From Pedobacter sp. PACM 27299 (GTDB taxonomy: Bacteria > Bacteroidota > Bacteroidia > Sphingobacteriales > Sphingobacteriaceae), in contig NZ_CP012996.1 of the NCBI RefSeq assembly GCF_001412655.1, positions 2,728,001 through 2,792,000 on the forward strand: 64,000 nucleotides of DNA, in the 5' to 3' direction. The position numbers and the translations under genes were made by a program. Of this stretch, positions 19,013 to 26,183 are shown one piece after another (the stretch's first letter is position 1; each line of letters opens with the position of its first letter). The notes beneath the pieces are model-generated. The model saw only the letters and a list, made by a program, of their open reading frames with translations, was not told the origin of the DNA and did no database searches.

Positions 19013-20361
19013 TGGAAATGACTGGACATATTAAAAATCTCTTGCGACTTAAAAACAGTGCAGATATGGTGGCTTTAGAAACTAAGCTAATGGATGATGA
19101 TTCGATGGCTTTAACTACTACCGAGCTAGAAGAGACGAGAAAACGCACTTACCACGAAATTGGTTACCGTGATGGCAACAGGAATAGCGGCAGTCCGCAA
19201 GCGCTTTCTATCTCATTAAAGGCTATTTATGCTAAATTTCAAAACGAAGAAAAAGAGCTTGTAGGTAAGCAGGTAAAAATCAAGGAACCCTACATGAATG
19301 AGCAGCGCAATAAGGAAACGGAAGTAAAAGCATTATTAGTCACGAAAGAAAATAAGGAAGAGCAAATCGTCAGAATCGATGAACAGATCCGTGCAGTGAA
19401 AGACGTCATCGAAAAACTGAAGTTTGAAATTAACGACCTGCCAAGAGATCCAAAAAAATACCATATTGATGCAATCAGAGGTGCATCAAGCAAGTTCTGG
19501 ATTGGTTTGATAATTCTGTTTTTTATTAGCCTGTATCTATTCACTTTTTATATTTCTACTTCCTACTCTGCATTTTTCAAAACCTTCGATCCGGATAGTA
19601 ACATTTTGATGAATGTCCTTGATCCCAAAGCATTCGAAGTAGCCTGGCGTAATGGGCCTTTAGAGGGGGGCTTTGTGACACTTATCCCTTTTGTTTTTAT
19701 AGGCTTAGGATATCTTATCCATATGTTCGGTGAGGTGAAGAACTTCATGAGCTATGTAAAAATGGCCCTTCTACTACTTATTACTTTTGCATTTGATGCG
19801 ATACTGGCATACCAAATTGAAGACAAGATATATGATCTGAGTAAGACAATGGATTCTCCACCATTTGATCTGTCAATCGCATTTACCAGAATTCAGTTTT
19901 GGGGAATCATATTTGCCGGATTTGTAGTGTATATCATCTGGGGCCTGGTGTTTGATTTCATCATGAAGGAGCATAAGGAAAGAGATAAAATTAAGCATGA
20001 ACAGGATCTTAGAAATAAGAACATAAAGATTCATCAGGAAAGGATCACCGAACTTGAAAAAAACAAAGAAGTAGCAATTGGTGAACTGAATTTTATCAAA
20101 GAGAGCATTGCTAAGGTGCTCGGTAGGATAGCCGAACTCCAGCGTATTATTGATGCAGTGATCATTCCTACTAAAGAATATGTACTATATGCTTCAGAAT
20201 ACATGCAAGGATGGATCACGTTTATCAATGAAAAATTGTTTATTTCCAGAACCGAGACTGAAAATCTTGTGGGTAATTGTATTGACTCATACAATACGCA
20301 TTGCGAAAGTGTGGGGGCTAGAGAAGACTCTCAAAATGCAATTTATATATCTGCACTCTAA
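19012..20361 (+). CDS. Four-helix membrane protein flanked by coiled coils
   Basis: I do not recognise a family for this 449-residue protein. Residues 75-150 form a strongly charged coiled coil (NEEKELVGKQVKIKEPY, KEEQIVRIDEQIRAVKDVIEKL). Four membrane helices follow at about 163-184, 221-240, 246-268 and 293-316, and then a second coiled coil at about 317-390 (KEHKERDKIKHEQDLRNK, ITELEKNKEVAIGEL). The last 60 residues look globular. The loop between helices 1 and 2 (about 35 residues) and that between 3 and 4 face the same side. Two long helical arms hanging from a membrane core recall, in shape only, motor or signalling assemblies. The start overlaps the TerB-like stop by one base; an alternative ATG is at 19018. 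Confidence 0.8.
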   Translation: MEMTGHIKNLLRLKNSADMVALETKLMDDDSMALTTTELEETRKRTYHEIGYRDGNRNSGSPQALSISLKAIYAKFQNEEKELVGKQVKIKEPYMNEQRNKETEVKALLVTKENKEEQIVRIDEQIRAVKDVIEKLKFEINDLPRDPKKYHIDAIRGASSKFWIGLIILFFISLYLFTFYISTSYSAFFKTFDPDSNILMNVLDPKAFEVAWRNGPLEGGFVTLIPFVFIGLGYLIHMFGEVKNFMSYVKMALLLLITFAFDAILAYQIEDKIYDLSKTMDSPPFDLSIAFTRIQFWGIIFAGFVVYIIWGLVFDFIMKEHKERDKIKHEQDLRNKNIKIHQERITELEKNKEVAIGELNFIKESIAKVLGRIAELQRIIDAVIIPTKEYVLYASEYMQGWITFINEKLFISRTETENLVGNCIDSYNTHCESVGAREDSQNAIYISAL

Positions 20362-20372
20362 ACCCGATTACA

Positions 20373-21233
20373 ATGAAATTTAGATCAATACGAGCATTTC
20401 TGACCGTTAGCTTATTGCTATCAACTTTAAATAGTGTTAAGGCTCAAAAATCCAATTCCCAAAACCTCAATATCAGCTTTCTGCTGGATCTGTCTGATAG
20501 AATTAGTCCTGCAAAGAACCCCAGTGGAGCCATGCCGTATTACAAGCGTGATGTAGAATATATGAAGTCTATTGAAAGAGCATTTGTAAACCATGTCAAA
20601 AGTAAAAAAATTAGAAAATTAAATGAGCAAATGCAGGTCTTTTTTGATCCTACACCACAGGATCCAGCCATTAATGCTTTTAGTGAATCGCTCAAAGTTA
20701 AAGTTGATAAGAGTACAACGAAAGCCAGTCTGATCGCAATAGATAAAACTTTCTCGGATATTCCTCAAAAAATCTATTTGTCAGCTATTAAGTCGAATAA
20801 GTATTTTGGTTCAGATATATTTAATTTTTTTCAAAAGAAGGTAAAGAACTATTGTATATCCGATAACCATAGAAATATTCTGGTAATTCTTACCGACGGT
20901 TACATGTATCATGTGGATAGCAAATATGTTAGTGGTAATCAAAGTTCCTACATTACGCCTACATATATCAAAAGCAAGAAGTTGCATACAATAAACTTTA
21001 AGTCTGAAATGGTTAAGAATAAAATTGGTTTTATTCCGGCTACTACCGGACTGAAAGACTTAGAGGTAATTGTCATTGGGATTAACCCTTCAAAGACAAA
21101 TCCCTTCGAGGAGGGGATTATCAATCAATACTGGTCTGACTGGTTGAAAGCAATGGGCGTCAAGACCTTTTATCTGAATGGAGCTGAGTTACCGTCTGAT
21201 ATTGAACCGCTATTGCAGAAAATTATTGGTTAA
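20373..21233 (+). CDS. Exported vWA-like protein
   Basis: The 286-residue protein has a signal peptide of about 24 residues (ending NSVKAQ). The mature part opens with a strand and metal-site-like motif, ISFLLDLSDRIS (Asp39, Ser41, Ser45), and has NILVILTDGYMYH near residue 170, where the second Asp of a vWA MIDAS would sit. The DxSxS motif is degenerate because the second serine is displaced by two positions. The fold guess is a von Willebrand A domain; metal binding is uncertain. It lies 11 bp after the coiled-coil membrane gene and 25 bp before a lipoprotein gene. Export places it in the periplasm or at the surface, where it could meet the outer loops of the membrane partner. Confidence 0.7.
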   Translation: MKFRSIRAFLTVSLLLSTLNSVKAQKSNSQNLNISFLLDLSDRISPAKNPSGAMPYYKRDVEYMKSIERAFVNHVKSKKIRKLNEQMQVFFDPTPQDPAINAFSESLKVKVDKSTTKASLIAIDKTFSDIPQKIYLSAIKSNKYFGSDIFNFFQKKVKNYCISDNHRNILVILTDGYMYHVDSKYVSGNQSSYITPTYIKSKKLHTINFKSEMVKNKIGFIPATTGLKDLEVIVIGINPSKTNPFEEGIINQYWSDWLKAMGVKTFYLNGAELPSDIEPLLQKIIG

Positions 21234-21258
21234 GATGCTGTCCGAAAATTAAAATTCT

Positions 21259-21912
21259 ATGAAAAGATTTATACCATTATCATTTTTATTCCTCAGCATT
21301 GGAGCAGCTGGATGCCAATCTAGTTCTACTTCCTATTCTGATCAAAGACAGCCTAATGGCGAAGTGTACTATGCCCCAACCAAAACTCCAACTCCAATGG
21401 CCACAGTTCCCGTAGAAATTCCGAAAACTAATGAAGAAATACTAGCAGAGCAAGGGTATGAGAAAGTAGGATTTAATAACGGTATTATGCCAGACTGCTA
21501 TAACTATACTCCCAGATTTGGAGATGTAGAAAACGAACTTGCAGTTATTGTTGGTGGTGGGACTGATTTGGCAATTAAAGTCATGTCTGTTACGACCGGA
21601 AGGTGTATCCGTTATGTTTTTATCAATAGCGGAAGTACATATAGTATTAAAAATATACCAGAAGATAGTTATTACTTAAAAATGGCGTATGGGCACCAAT
21701 GGATCGCCAAAACTAATAATCGTATATGCGAAGGACGATTTTTATCAGATGCAAAATATGAGAAAAGCGAAGATATTCTTGATTTCAACCGAAAGGAAAC
21801 TGTTAGTGGCTATCAAATTCCGAGCTTTAGCTTGAAATTAGATGTTATTTCTGGTGTGACTGATAACACTTTTAATTCAGCTGGTATATCTGAGTCAGAT
21901 TTTAATAACTAA
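21259..21912 (+). CDS. Uncharacterised lipoprotein
   Basis: The 217-residue protein has a lipoprotein signal peptide ending in GAAGC (Cys19), followed by a Ser/Gln/Pro/Thr-rich linker of some 50 residues (YAPTKTPTPMATVPVEIP). A compact domain from about residue 65 contains four cysteines (DCYNYTP, GRCIRYVF, RICEGRF) and a beta-rich, CnaB-like rhythm (GGGTDLAIKVMSV, YSIKNIPEDSYYLKMAYG). I do not recognise a family. It is the last gene of the five-gene operon; about 200 bp downstream an IS21 element is inserted. Cell-envelope location is the only firm inference. Confidence 0.75.
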   Translation: MKRFIPLSFLFLSIGAAGCQSSSTSYSDQRQPNGEVYYAPTKTPTPMATVPVEIPKTNEEILAEQGYEKVGFNNGIMPDCYNYTPRFGDVENELAVIVGGGTDLAIKVMSVTTGRCIRYVFINSGSTYSIKNIPEDSYYLKMAYGHQWIAKTNNRICEGRFLSDAKYEKSEDILDFNRKETVSGYQIPSFSLKLDVISGVTDNTFNSAGISESDFNN

Positions 21913-22114
21913 ATGGTGATTTATACTTTGAAGGCTGAGAAATTGGAGCGCAGGAGCGCTATCAATGGAGCTGTCACTAAATCAATAGTTTGCGAGATAA
22001 GTTGGTGCCCCGTATAAATCTAAATCCCATATTAACTTCTTACACCCATCACTTTTATCAAGGAAATGATCACGAAGTTACATTACTTCTAAGACATTGA
22101 TTACGAAATACCTT

Positions 22115-22119
22115 ATGGT
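22115..22119 (+). repeat. Target-site duplication, left copy (ATGGT)
   Basis: ATGGT directly precedes the TG end of the IS21-family element and is repeated just after its CA end at 24694-24698, as expected for a recent, intact insertion. Confidence 0.75.
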
Positions 22120-22140
22120 TGGATATTACGGTTCGAATAG

Positions 22141-22178
22141 TGCCAGCTATTTCGGTCTGTTAGTGCCAGCGATTACGG
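22141..22178 (+). repeat. Left internal transposase-binding repeats of the IS21 element
   Basis: TGCCAGCTATTTCGG (22141-22155) and TGCCAGCGATTACGG (22164-22178) are direct repeats at 23-base spacing. Two shorter related TGCCACTTTA motifs follow at about 22188 and 22242. Confidence 0.7.
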
Positions 22179-22296
22179 TTTAAATGATGCCACTTTAGTG
22201 GTTTAGTTTTTATCCATCTATCCGTTTTACGGTTCGAATTGTGCCACTTTAAAAAGATCAAGAAAGAATTACCTTATCGCTTTTAAATACAGCGAT

Positions 22297-23850
22297 ATGG
22301 CCAACAAACTTGATCCGATGGACTTAAAACAAATACTCACATTACATCTGGAGGGTTACAGTAACCGTAAAATAGGTTCTGTTCTCGGTATTTCCCGTAA
22401 CACTGTCAATACCTATATGCAACTGTTTGCTGGTAGCGACTATTCATGTCAGGAGCTTCTGGGGTTTGATACAGTTGCTTTATCCGAACTGTTCTCATCA
22501 CATACGACCCTGGACACCATTCGCCATAATGAGCTCATGCTTTATTTTGAGGGTGTAAACAAGGCCCGGAACCATCCGGGTTTTACCTTTTTGTATCATT
22601 ATCAGCAATATGTTGAGCTGGCGGCAGAACCTTATAGTTACACACAGTTCCTTGAGCATTTCCGCCGCAAGTACCCTAAAGAAAAAGGGTCAATGAAACT
22701 TCAGCACTTTGCTGGCGAAGAAATGTTCATAGACTTTGCCGGTAAAAAGCTGCAGATCATCGATAAGCAGACCGGAGAGATTGTTCCCGTGGAAGTATTT
22801 GTAGCCATACTTCCCTGCAGCCAGTACACTTACGTTCAGGCATGTATGAGTCAGAAACGCGAGGACATGCTGTCGTGTTGTGCTGATGCCTTACGTTTCT
22901 ATGGCGGATCGCCTAAAGCGATTGTATCGGATAACCTAAAGTCCGCAGTTAACAGATCGAGTAAATACGAAGCCGATATCAACCGTAGCTTTAAAGACTT
23001 TGCCCGCCATTATAATTGTGTCATCAACCCCACCCGCAGTTACGCTCCCCAGGACAAGGCGCTGGTTGAGAATGCGGTGCATTTGGTCTACCAGCGTATT
23101 TATTATCCTTTACGGGAAATGACCTTCTTTTCTCTGGAAGATCTTAACAGGGAAATTGCTGTCTTATTGGAGTGTTACAACAAGCTTTTGTTCAAACGAA
23201 AAGAATCTAGCCGTATTGAACTCTTCCAGAGTATTGAACGTCAGTATCTCAAAGAGCTACCGTCCAGTACCTATGAAATGAAAGACTATAAAAGGGCCAA
23301 GGTGCAGAAGATGGGCTACGCATATTTTTCTCCCGATAAGTGTTACTATAGTGTTCCATACCGGTATATCGGCAAGGAGACCATGATCCATTATACCAGG
23401 AGCCGTGTTGAGATCTATTATAACCATGAAAGGATTGCGCTGCATCAGCGCAACCTGAACAAGGGCAGCTATATCACCATCACAGATCATCTGAGCAGCA
23501 CACATAAGTTCTACTCGGATTGGAGCCCTGAGTTCTTCAGGAAAAAAGCATTGCCGCATGGTGAATATGTTTTGGCATGCATAGAAAAGGTACTGGCCTC
23601 GCAGGATTACCCGGAAATAAGCTATAAGCGCTCTTTGGGCATTATTCATCTGAACCGTTCCTATGGCTCTGAGCGGCTCAATAATGCCTGTAAAAGGGCT
23701 CTGGCTACAGATAGTTGCTCTTATCTGCGTGTAAAGAACATCCTGAAAAATAATATGGACAGACTGCCCGCTATTGATGAACAGCCCGAATCCATAAAAC
23801 CACATATCCCTCTTCACAGCAACATACGCGGTGCTTCCGCTTACCAATAA
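22297..23850 (+). CDS. istA: IS21-family transposase IstA
   Basis: The 517-residue protein has an N-terminal HTH (LEGYSNRKIGSVLGISRNTVNTYMQ) and an rve integrase core. The DDE triad is readable as Asp in MFIDFAGK (about 149), Asp in AIVSDNLKS (about 211) and Glu in QDKALVENAVH (about 256). A C-terminal beta-barrel-type region (YAYFSPDKCYYSVPYRYIG) follows. It catalyses cut-out and insertion of the element, together with IstB encoded 21 bp downstream. Its length and motifs look intact, so the element may be active. Confidence 0.95.
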   Translation: MANKLDPMDLKQILTLHLEGYSNRKIGSVLGISRNTVNTYMQLFAGSDYSCQELLGFDTVALSELFSSHTTLDTIRHNELMLYFEGVNKARNHPGFTFLYHYQQYVELAAEPYSYTQFLEHFRRKYPKEKGSMKLQHFAGEEMFIDFAGKKLQIIDKQTGEIVPVEVFVAILPCSQYTYVQACMSQKREDMLSCCADALRFYGGSPKAIVSDNLKSAVNRSSKYEADINRSFKDFARHYNCVINPTRSYAPQDKALVENAVHLVYQRIYYPLREMTFFSLEDLNREIAVLLECYNKLLFKRKESSRIELFQSIERQYLKELPSSTYEMKDYKRAKVQKMGYAYFSPDKCYYSVPYRYIGKETMIHYTRSRVEIYYNHERIALHQRNLNKGSYITITDHLSSTHKFYSDWSPEFFRKKALPHGEYVLACIEKVLASQDYPEISYKRSLGIIHLNRSYGSERLNNACKRALATDSCSYLRVKNILKNNMDRLPAIDEQPESIKPHIPLHSNIRGASAYQ

Positions 23851-23871
23851 AGACAATCAAAAATCACAACA

Positions 23872-24609
23872 ATGAATAATCAGACAGTTGAAAAACTACG
23901 TAACATGCGCCTTGGGGCGATGGCTCAATTACACCAACAGTATGTAAAGGAAAACAGGTTCGAAGGCATCACATGCGACGAATACCTGGCACTACTGACC
24001 GACCATCAGTGGGAAGACCGCGAGAACAACAAAATTGATCGGTTACTGAAACTGGCAAACTTTAGGCAGAACGCCAGTCTTGCCGATATAAACTATTCCA
24101 GTGAAAGAAATCTGGACAAGAACATGTTCGCACGACTTGGTACACTGGACTTTACAATGAGAAAGGAAAACATCATTATATGTGGTGCTTCCGGCACAGG
24201 CAAAAGCTATCTATCACAGGCTCTTGGGCATCAGGGATGTCTTACTGGAGTAAAAACACTCTATACAGTAACTGCCAGACTGATCAAAAAGCTGAAATTG
24301 AGCAAAGTTGACGGAACCTACCTCAAGGAGCTGGAAAAACTAACTAGAATGGATCTGCTAATACTGGATGACTTTGGCTTGCAAGCTTTCGATAATCAGG
24401 ACAGGGAAACGCTGATGGATATTATAGACGATCGGCACGGTAAAAGATCAACTATAATCTCCTCCCAAATACCGGTATCGGCCTGGTACGAAATCATTGG
24501 TGGTGAAGGAACTATTGCAGACGCCATCTTGGATCGGATTGTAAACTCCTCTCACCGCATTGACCTGAAAGGTGAATCCATGAGAAAAGGAATATTGAAA
24601 AAGGAATAA
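23872..24609 (+). CDS. istB: IS21-family ATP-binding helper protein IstB
   Basis: The 245-residue AAA+ protein has Walker A GASGTGKSYLSQALG (about residues 104-118) and Walker B DLLILDDFGLQ (about 159-169), with a sensor-like RSTIISSQIP and an arginine-rich end (AILDRIVNSSHRIDLKGESMRK). IstB proteins choose target DNA and stimulate IstA. It follows istA by 21 bp in the same element. No truncation is seen. Confidence 0.95.
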   Translation: MNNQTVEKLRNMRLGAMAQLHQQYVKENRFEGITCDEYLALLTDHQWEDRENNKIDRLLKLANFRQNASLADINYSSERNLDKNMFARLGTLDFTMRKENIIICGASGTGKSYLSQALGHQGCLTGVKTLYTVTARLIKKLKLSKVDGTYLKELEKLTRMDLLILDDFGLQAFDNQDRETLMDIIDDRHGKRSTIISSQIPVSAWYEIIGGEGTIADAILDRIVNSSHRIDLKGESMRKGILKKE

Positions 24610-24658
24610 TCCCAGCTTTTTTATATAATTGTATGATCTTTTAAGTGGCACGGTTTGA

Positions 24659-24673
24659 CCGAAATCACTGGCA
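24659..24673 (-). repeat. Right internal transposase-binding repeat of the IS21 element
   Basis: The reverse complement, TGCCAGTGATTTCGG, matches the two left-end repeats at 13-14 of 15 positions. A shorter TGCCACTTAAAA motif lies inside it near 24648. Confidence 0.65.
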
Positions 24674-24693
24674 CCATCACTCCGAAATACCCA

Positions 24694-24698
24694 ATGGT
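24694..24698 (+). repeat. Target-site duplication, right copy (ATGGT)
   Basis: This is the second ATGGT, directly after the CA end of the IS21-family element. Confidence 0.75.
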
Positions 24699-24855
24699 TA
24701 ATGAATCATATTTTATACCATTATTATGGAATTGGAATGATAAAACATACATGCTGTTAAAAAAACAATAAATGAATGTAAAATAACTTTATATTAAGAT
24801 GTGTATAAGATGCACAATGGCTTAATTATTTATCATACAAATAGTTGCAATTATT

Positions 24856-24899
24856 CGGTGAGTAGGAAAGATTTCAAAATTACTCACCTAATCACTCAC
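24856..24899 (+). repeat. 44-bp hairpin repeat, copy B
   Basis: GGTGAGT (24857-24863) and ACTCACC (24882-24888) make a perfect 7-bp stem around an 18-base loop, followed by TAATCACTCAC. See the copies at 12000 and 49151. Confidence 0.75.
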
Positions 24900-24943
24900 T
24901 TTTTATATAATAAAATATGTGAATTTTGGTACCCCGAAAGACA

Positions 24944-24976
24944 AAACCCCTGTTAACATAGCGTTTACAGGGGTTT
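24944..24976 (-). terminator. Terminator after tRNA-Lys (stem-loop)
   Basis: AAACCCCTGT (24944-24953) pairs with ACAGGGGTTT (24967-24976) around a 13-base loop. It lies 24 bases past the 3' end of tRNA-Lys on the minus strand and is followed there by TGTCTTT; it may work in both directions. Confidence 0.7.
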
Positions 24977-24999
24977 ATAAGTTTTGATACTGAATCTTG

Positions 25000-25072
25000 T
25001 GATCCCGCTGGGATTCGAACCCAGGACCACTACATTAAAAGTGTAATGCTCTACCAGCTGAGCTACGGAATC
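25000..25072 (-). tRNA. tRNA-Lys (anticodon TTT)
   Basis: The minus strand reads GATTCCGTAGCTCAGCTGG, then an anticodon arm with loop CTTTTAA (anticodon TTT), then GGGTTCGAATCCC. The 7-bp acceptor stem GATTCCG/CGGGATC pairs fully with one G-T, and the discriminator is A. CCA is not encoded. Such tRNA 3' ends are common integration targets, and the accessory block lies on this side. Confidence 0.96.
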
Positions 25073-25098
25073 AACTATGTCCCCTTGTTTCGGGATTG

Positions 25099-25106
25099 CA
25101 AAAGTA
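25099..25106 (-). promoter_or_regulatory. -7 box of the tRNA-Lys promoter
   Basis: The minus strand reads TACTTTTG, an exact TAnnTTTG, 27-34 bases before the tRNA 5' end. Bases 25107-25320 between it and the next gene show nothing I can assign. Confidence 0.5.
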
Positions 25107-25320
25107 TTAAAATAATGCAGATTCTACTACTGTAAACCCGTTTAATTTCGCTCTAATCCGCTTTTTCTCTTTAATCGATTGATTTATAGCTATAAAAAAT
25201 TACAGTTATTTTTCATTACACGTAACAAATCCCATCGACAAGCATCTCTTTTACATGAAATACTTCCATTAAAGCCAGAACAACGCAGTAATACAACAAA
25301 AAACACTATAAATTTAAACA

Positions 25321-26130
25321 ATGAAGATCCTTCAAACCGGCCAATTTTTCGGGAATACTAATGAAACCAAAACTTTAGGGAGTCTTACGCTTACTGATAC
25401 AGAGTACACCCAGGAAAAGGTCGACTGGCATTACCATGAAAACGCTTATTTTACTTTTCTCCTCGATGGGAGGGTTCTGGAGGGGAATAAAAAGGAAATC
25501 TATCACTGTACTGCGGGAGCATTACTGTTTCATAATTGGCAGGAACCACATTACAACATCAAACCAAAAGGCTTCACCAGAGGCTTTCATATTGAATTTA
25601 AGCCAGACTGGTTTCAAAACTTTGATCTGAATATCAGTAACCTACAGGGGAGTATTAACCTTTATAATCCGCAATTGAAAGCTTTGATGTATAACATCTT
25701 CAAGGAGAGTAAGCAAAATACAGGTTCTCTGGCTATAGACACCTTACTTATTGAGCTGTTTACCAAGGCCAATAAAAATGAAAACCGCCTCTCCCGAAAT
25801 GTCCCTCATTGGGTAATGAAAATTAGGGAGCTGCTCAACGACGATCTGTCTTATGACTGGTCGCTTTACAACCTGTCGAAACAACTGGATATTCATCCGG
25901 TACATCTTTCCAGGGATTTTTCAAAGTATTTCGGCTGTGGCATCGGACAATATATTCGGGCAATAAGAGTGCAGCAATCTCTTTCCATGATTGTAAAAGG
26001 AGAATCTTCCTTAACTGCTATCGCTTTAGACTGTGGATTCGCCGATCAAAGCCATTTTATACGCAGCTTTAAATCCTTACATCAAATTACCCCATTCGCA
26101 TACAGAAAACTTTTCTCTGAGCCCAGATAG
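25321..26130 (+). CDS. AraC-family transcriptional regulator
   Basis: The 269-residue protein has an N-terminal cupin-like sensor (WHYHENAYFTFLLDGRVLEG near residue 40) and a C-terminal double HTH (about 165-265: LSYDWSLYNLSKQLDIHPVHLSRDFSKYFG; then LTAIALDCGFADQSHFIRSFK), ending with the usual TPFAYRK. It lies 53 bp upstream of a secreted serine hydrolase gene and probably controls it. An overlapping reading frame that would start at 25179 has no credible composition and is ignored. Confidence 0.93.
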   Translation: MKILQTGQFFGNTNETKTLGSLTLTDTEYTQEKVDWHYHENAYFTFLLDGRVLEGNKKEIYHCTAGALLFHNWQEPHYNIKPKGFTRGFHIEFKPDWFQNFDLNISNLQGSINLYNPQLKALMYNIFKESKQNTGSLAIDTLLIELFTKANKNENRLSRNVPHWVMKIRELLNDDLSYDWSLYNLSKQLDIHPVHLSRDFSKYFGCGIGQYIRAIRVQQSLSMIVKGESSLTAIALDCGFADQSHFIRSFKSLHQITPFAYRKLFSEPR

Positions 26131-26183
26131 GTTAATTTTATTCTATTTTTGATACGAACCACTCCCTAATTTTGAAAGAAAAA

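Larger units (their letters stand above)
22120..24693 (+). mobile_element. IS21-family insertion sequence, complete
   Basis: The element is 2574 bp with ends TGGATATTACGG (left) and TGGGTATTTCGG (right, reverse complement), so it begins TG and ends CA. It is flanked by ATGGT duplications. Inside each end are further copies of a TGCCAGnnATTwCGG motif (22141-22155, 22164-22178; 24659-24673 on the minus strand), the multiple end repeats typical of IS21 transposase binding. It carries intact istA and istB. It sits between the five-gene operon and tRNA-Lys and does not interrupt a recognisable gene. Confidence 0.9.
24699..24999. other. Intergenic stretch with composite repeat element copy B
   Basis: It is AT-rich without a credible coding frame. 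From 24857 to 24976 it holds the hairpin repeat, a TTTTGGT box (24924-24930) and a terminator stem-loop in the same order and spacing as at 12001-12121. It abuts the 3' end of tRNA-Lys. Confidence 0.6.

Noticed and set aside
23257..23856. 199-codon open frame on the minus strand opposite istA
   Set aside because: It mirrors the istA reading frame, has no family features, and istA is intact on the other strand.
24944..24976. Stem-loop considered as a CRISPR-like or attachment repeat
   Set aside because: It is a single copy with terminator shape directly past tRNA-Lys; no array of spaced repeats exists anywhere in the window.
12000..25072. Prophage or complete integrative element
   Set aside because: No integrase, phage structural, relaxase or conjugation genes are seen; only defence-like genes and an IS.
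25000..25072. Duplication of the tRNA-Lys 3' end at the left edge of the accessory block
   Set aside because: I looked near 12000-12170 for the TTCGAATCCC region and found no copy, so a tRNA-derived direct repeat is not supported.
25179..25361. 60-codon frame before the first AraC gene
   Set aside because: It overlaps the AraC start, has no recognisable features and looks like chance in AT-rich leader sequence.
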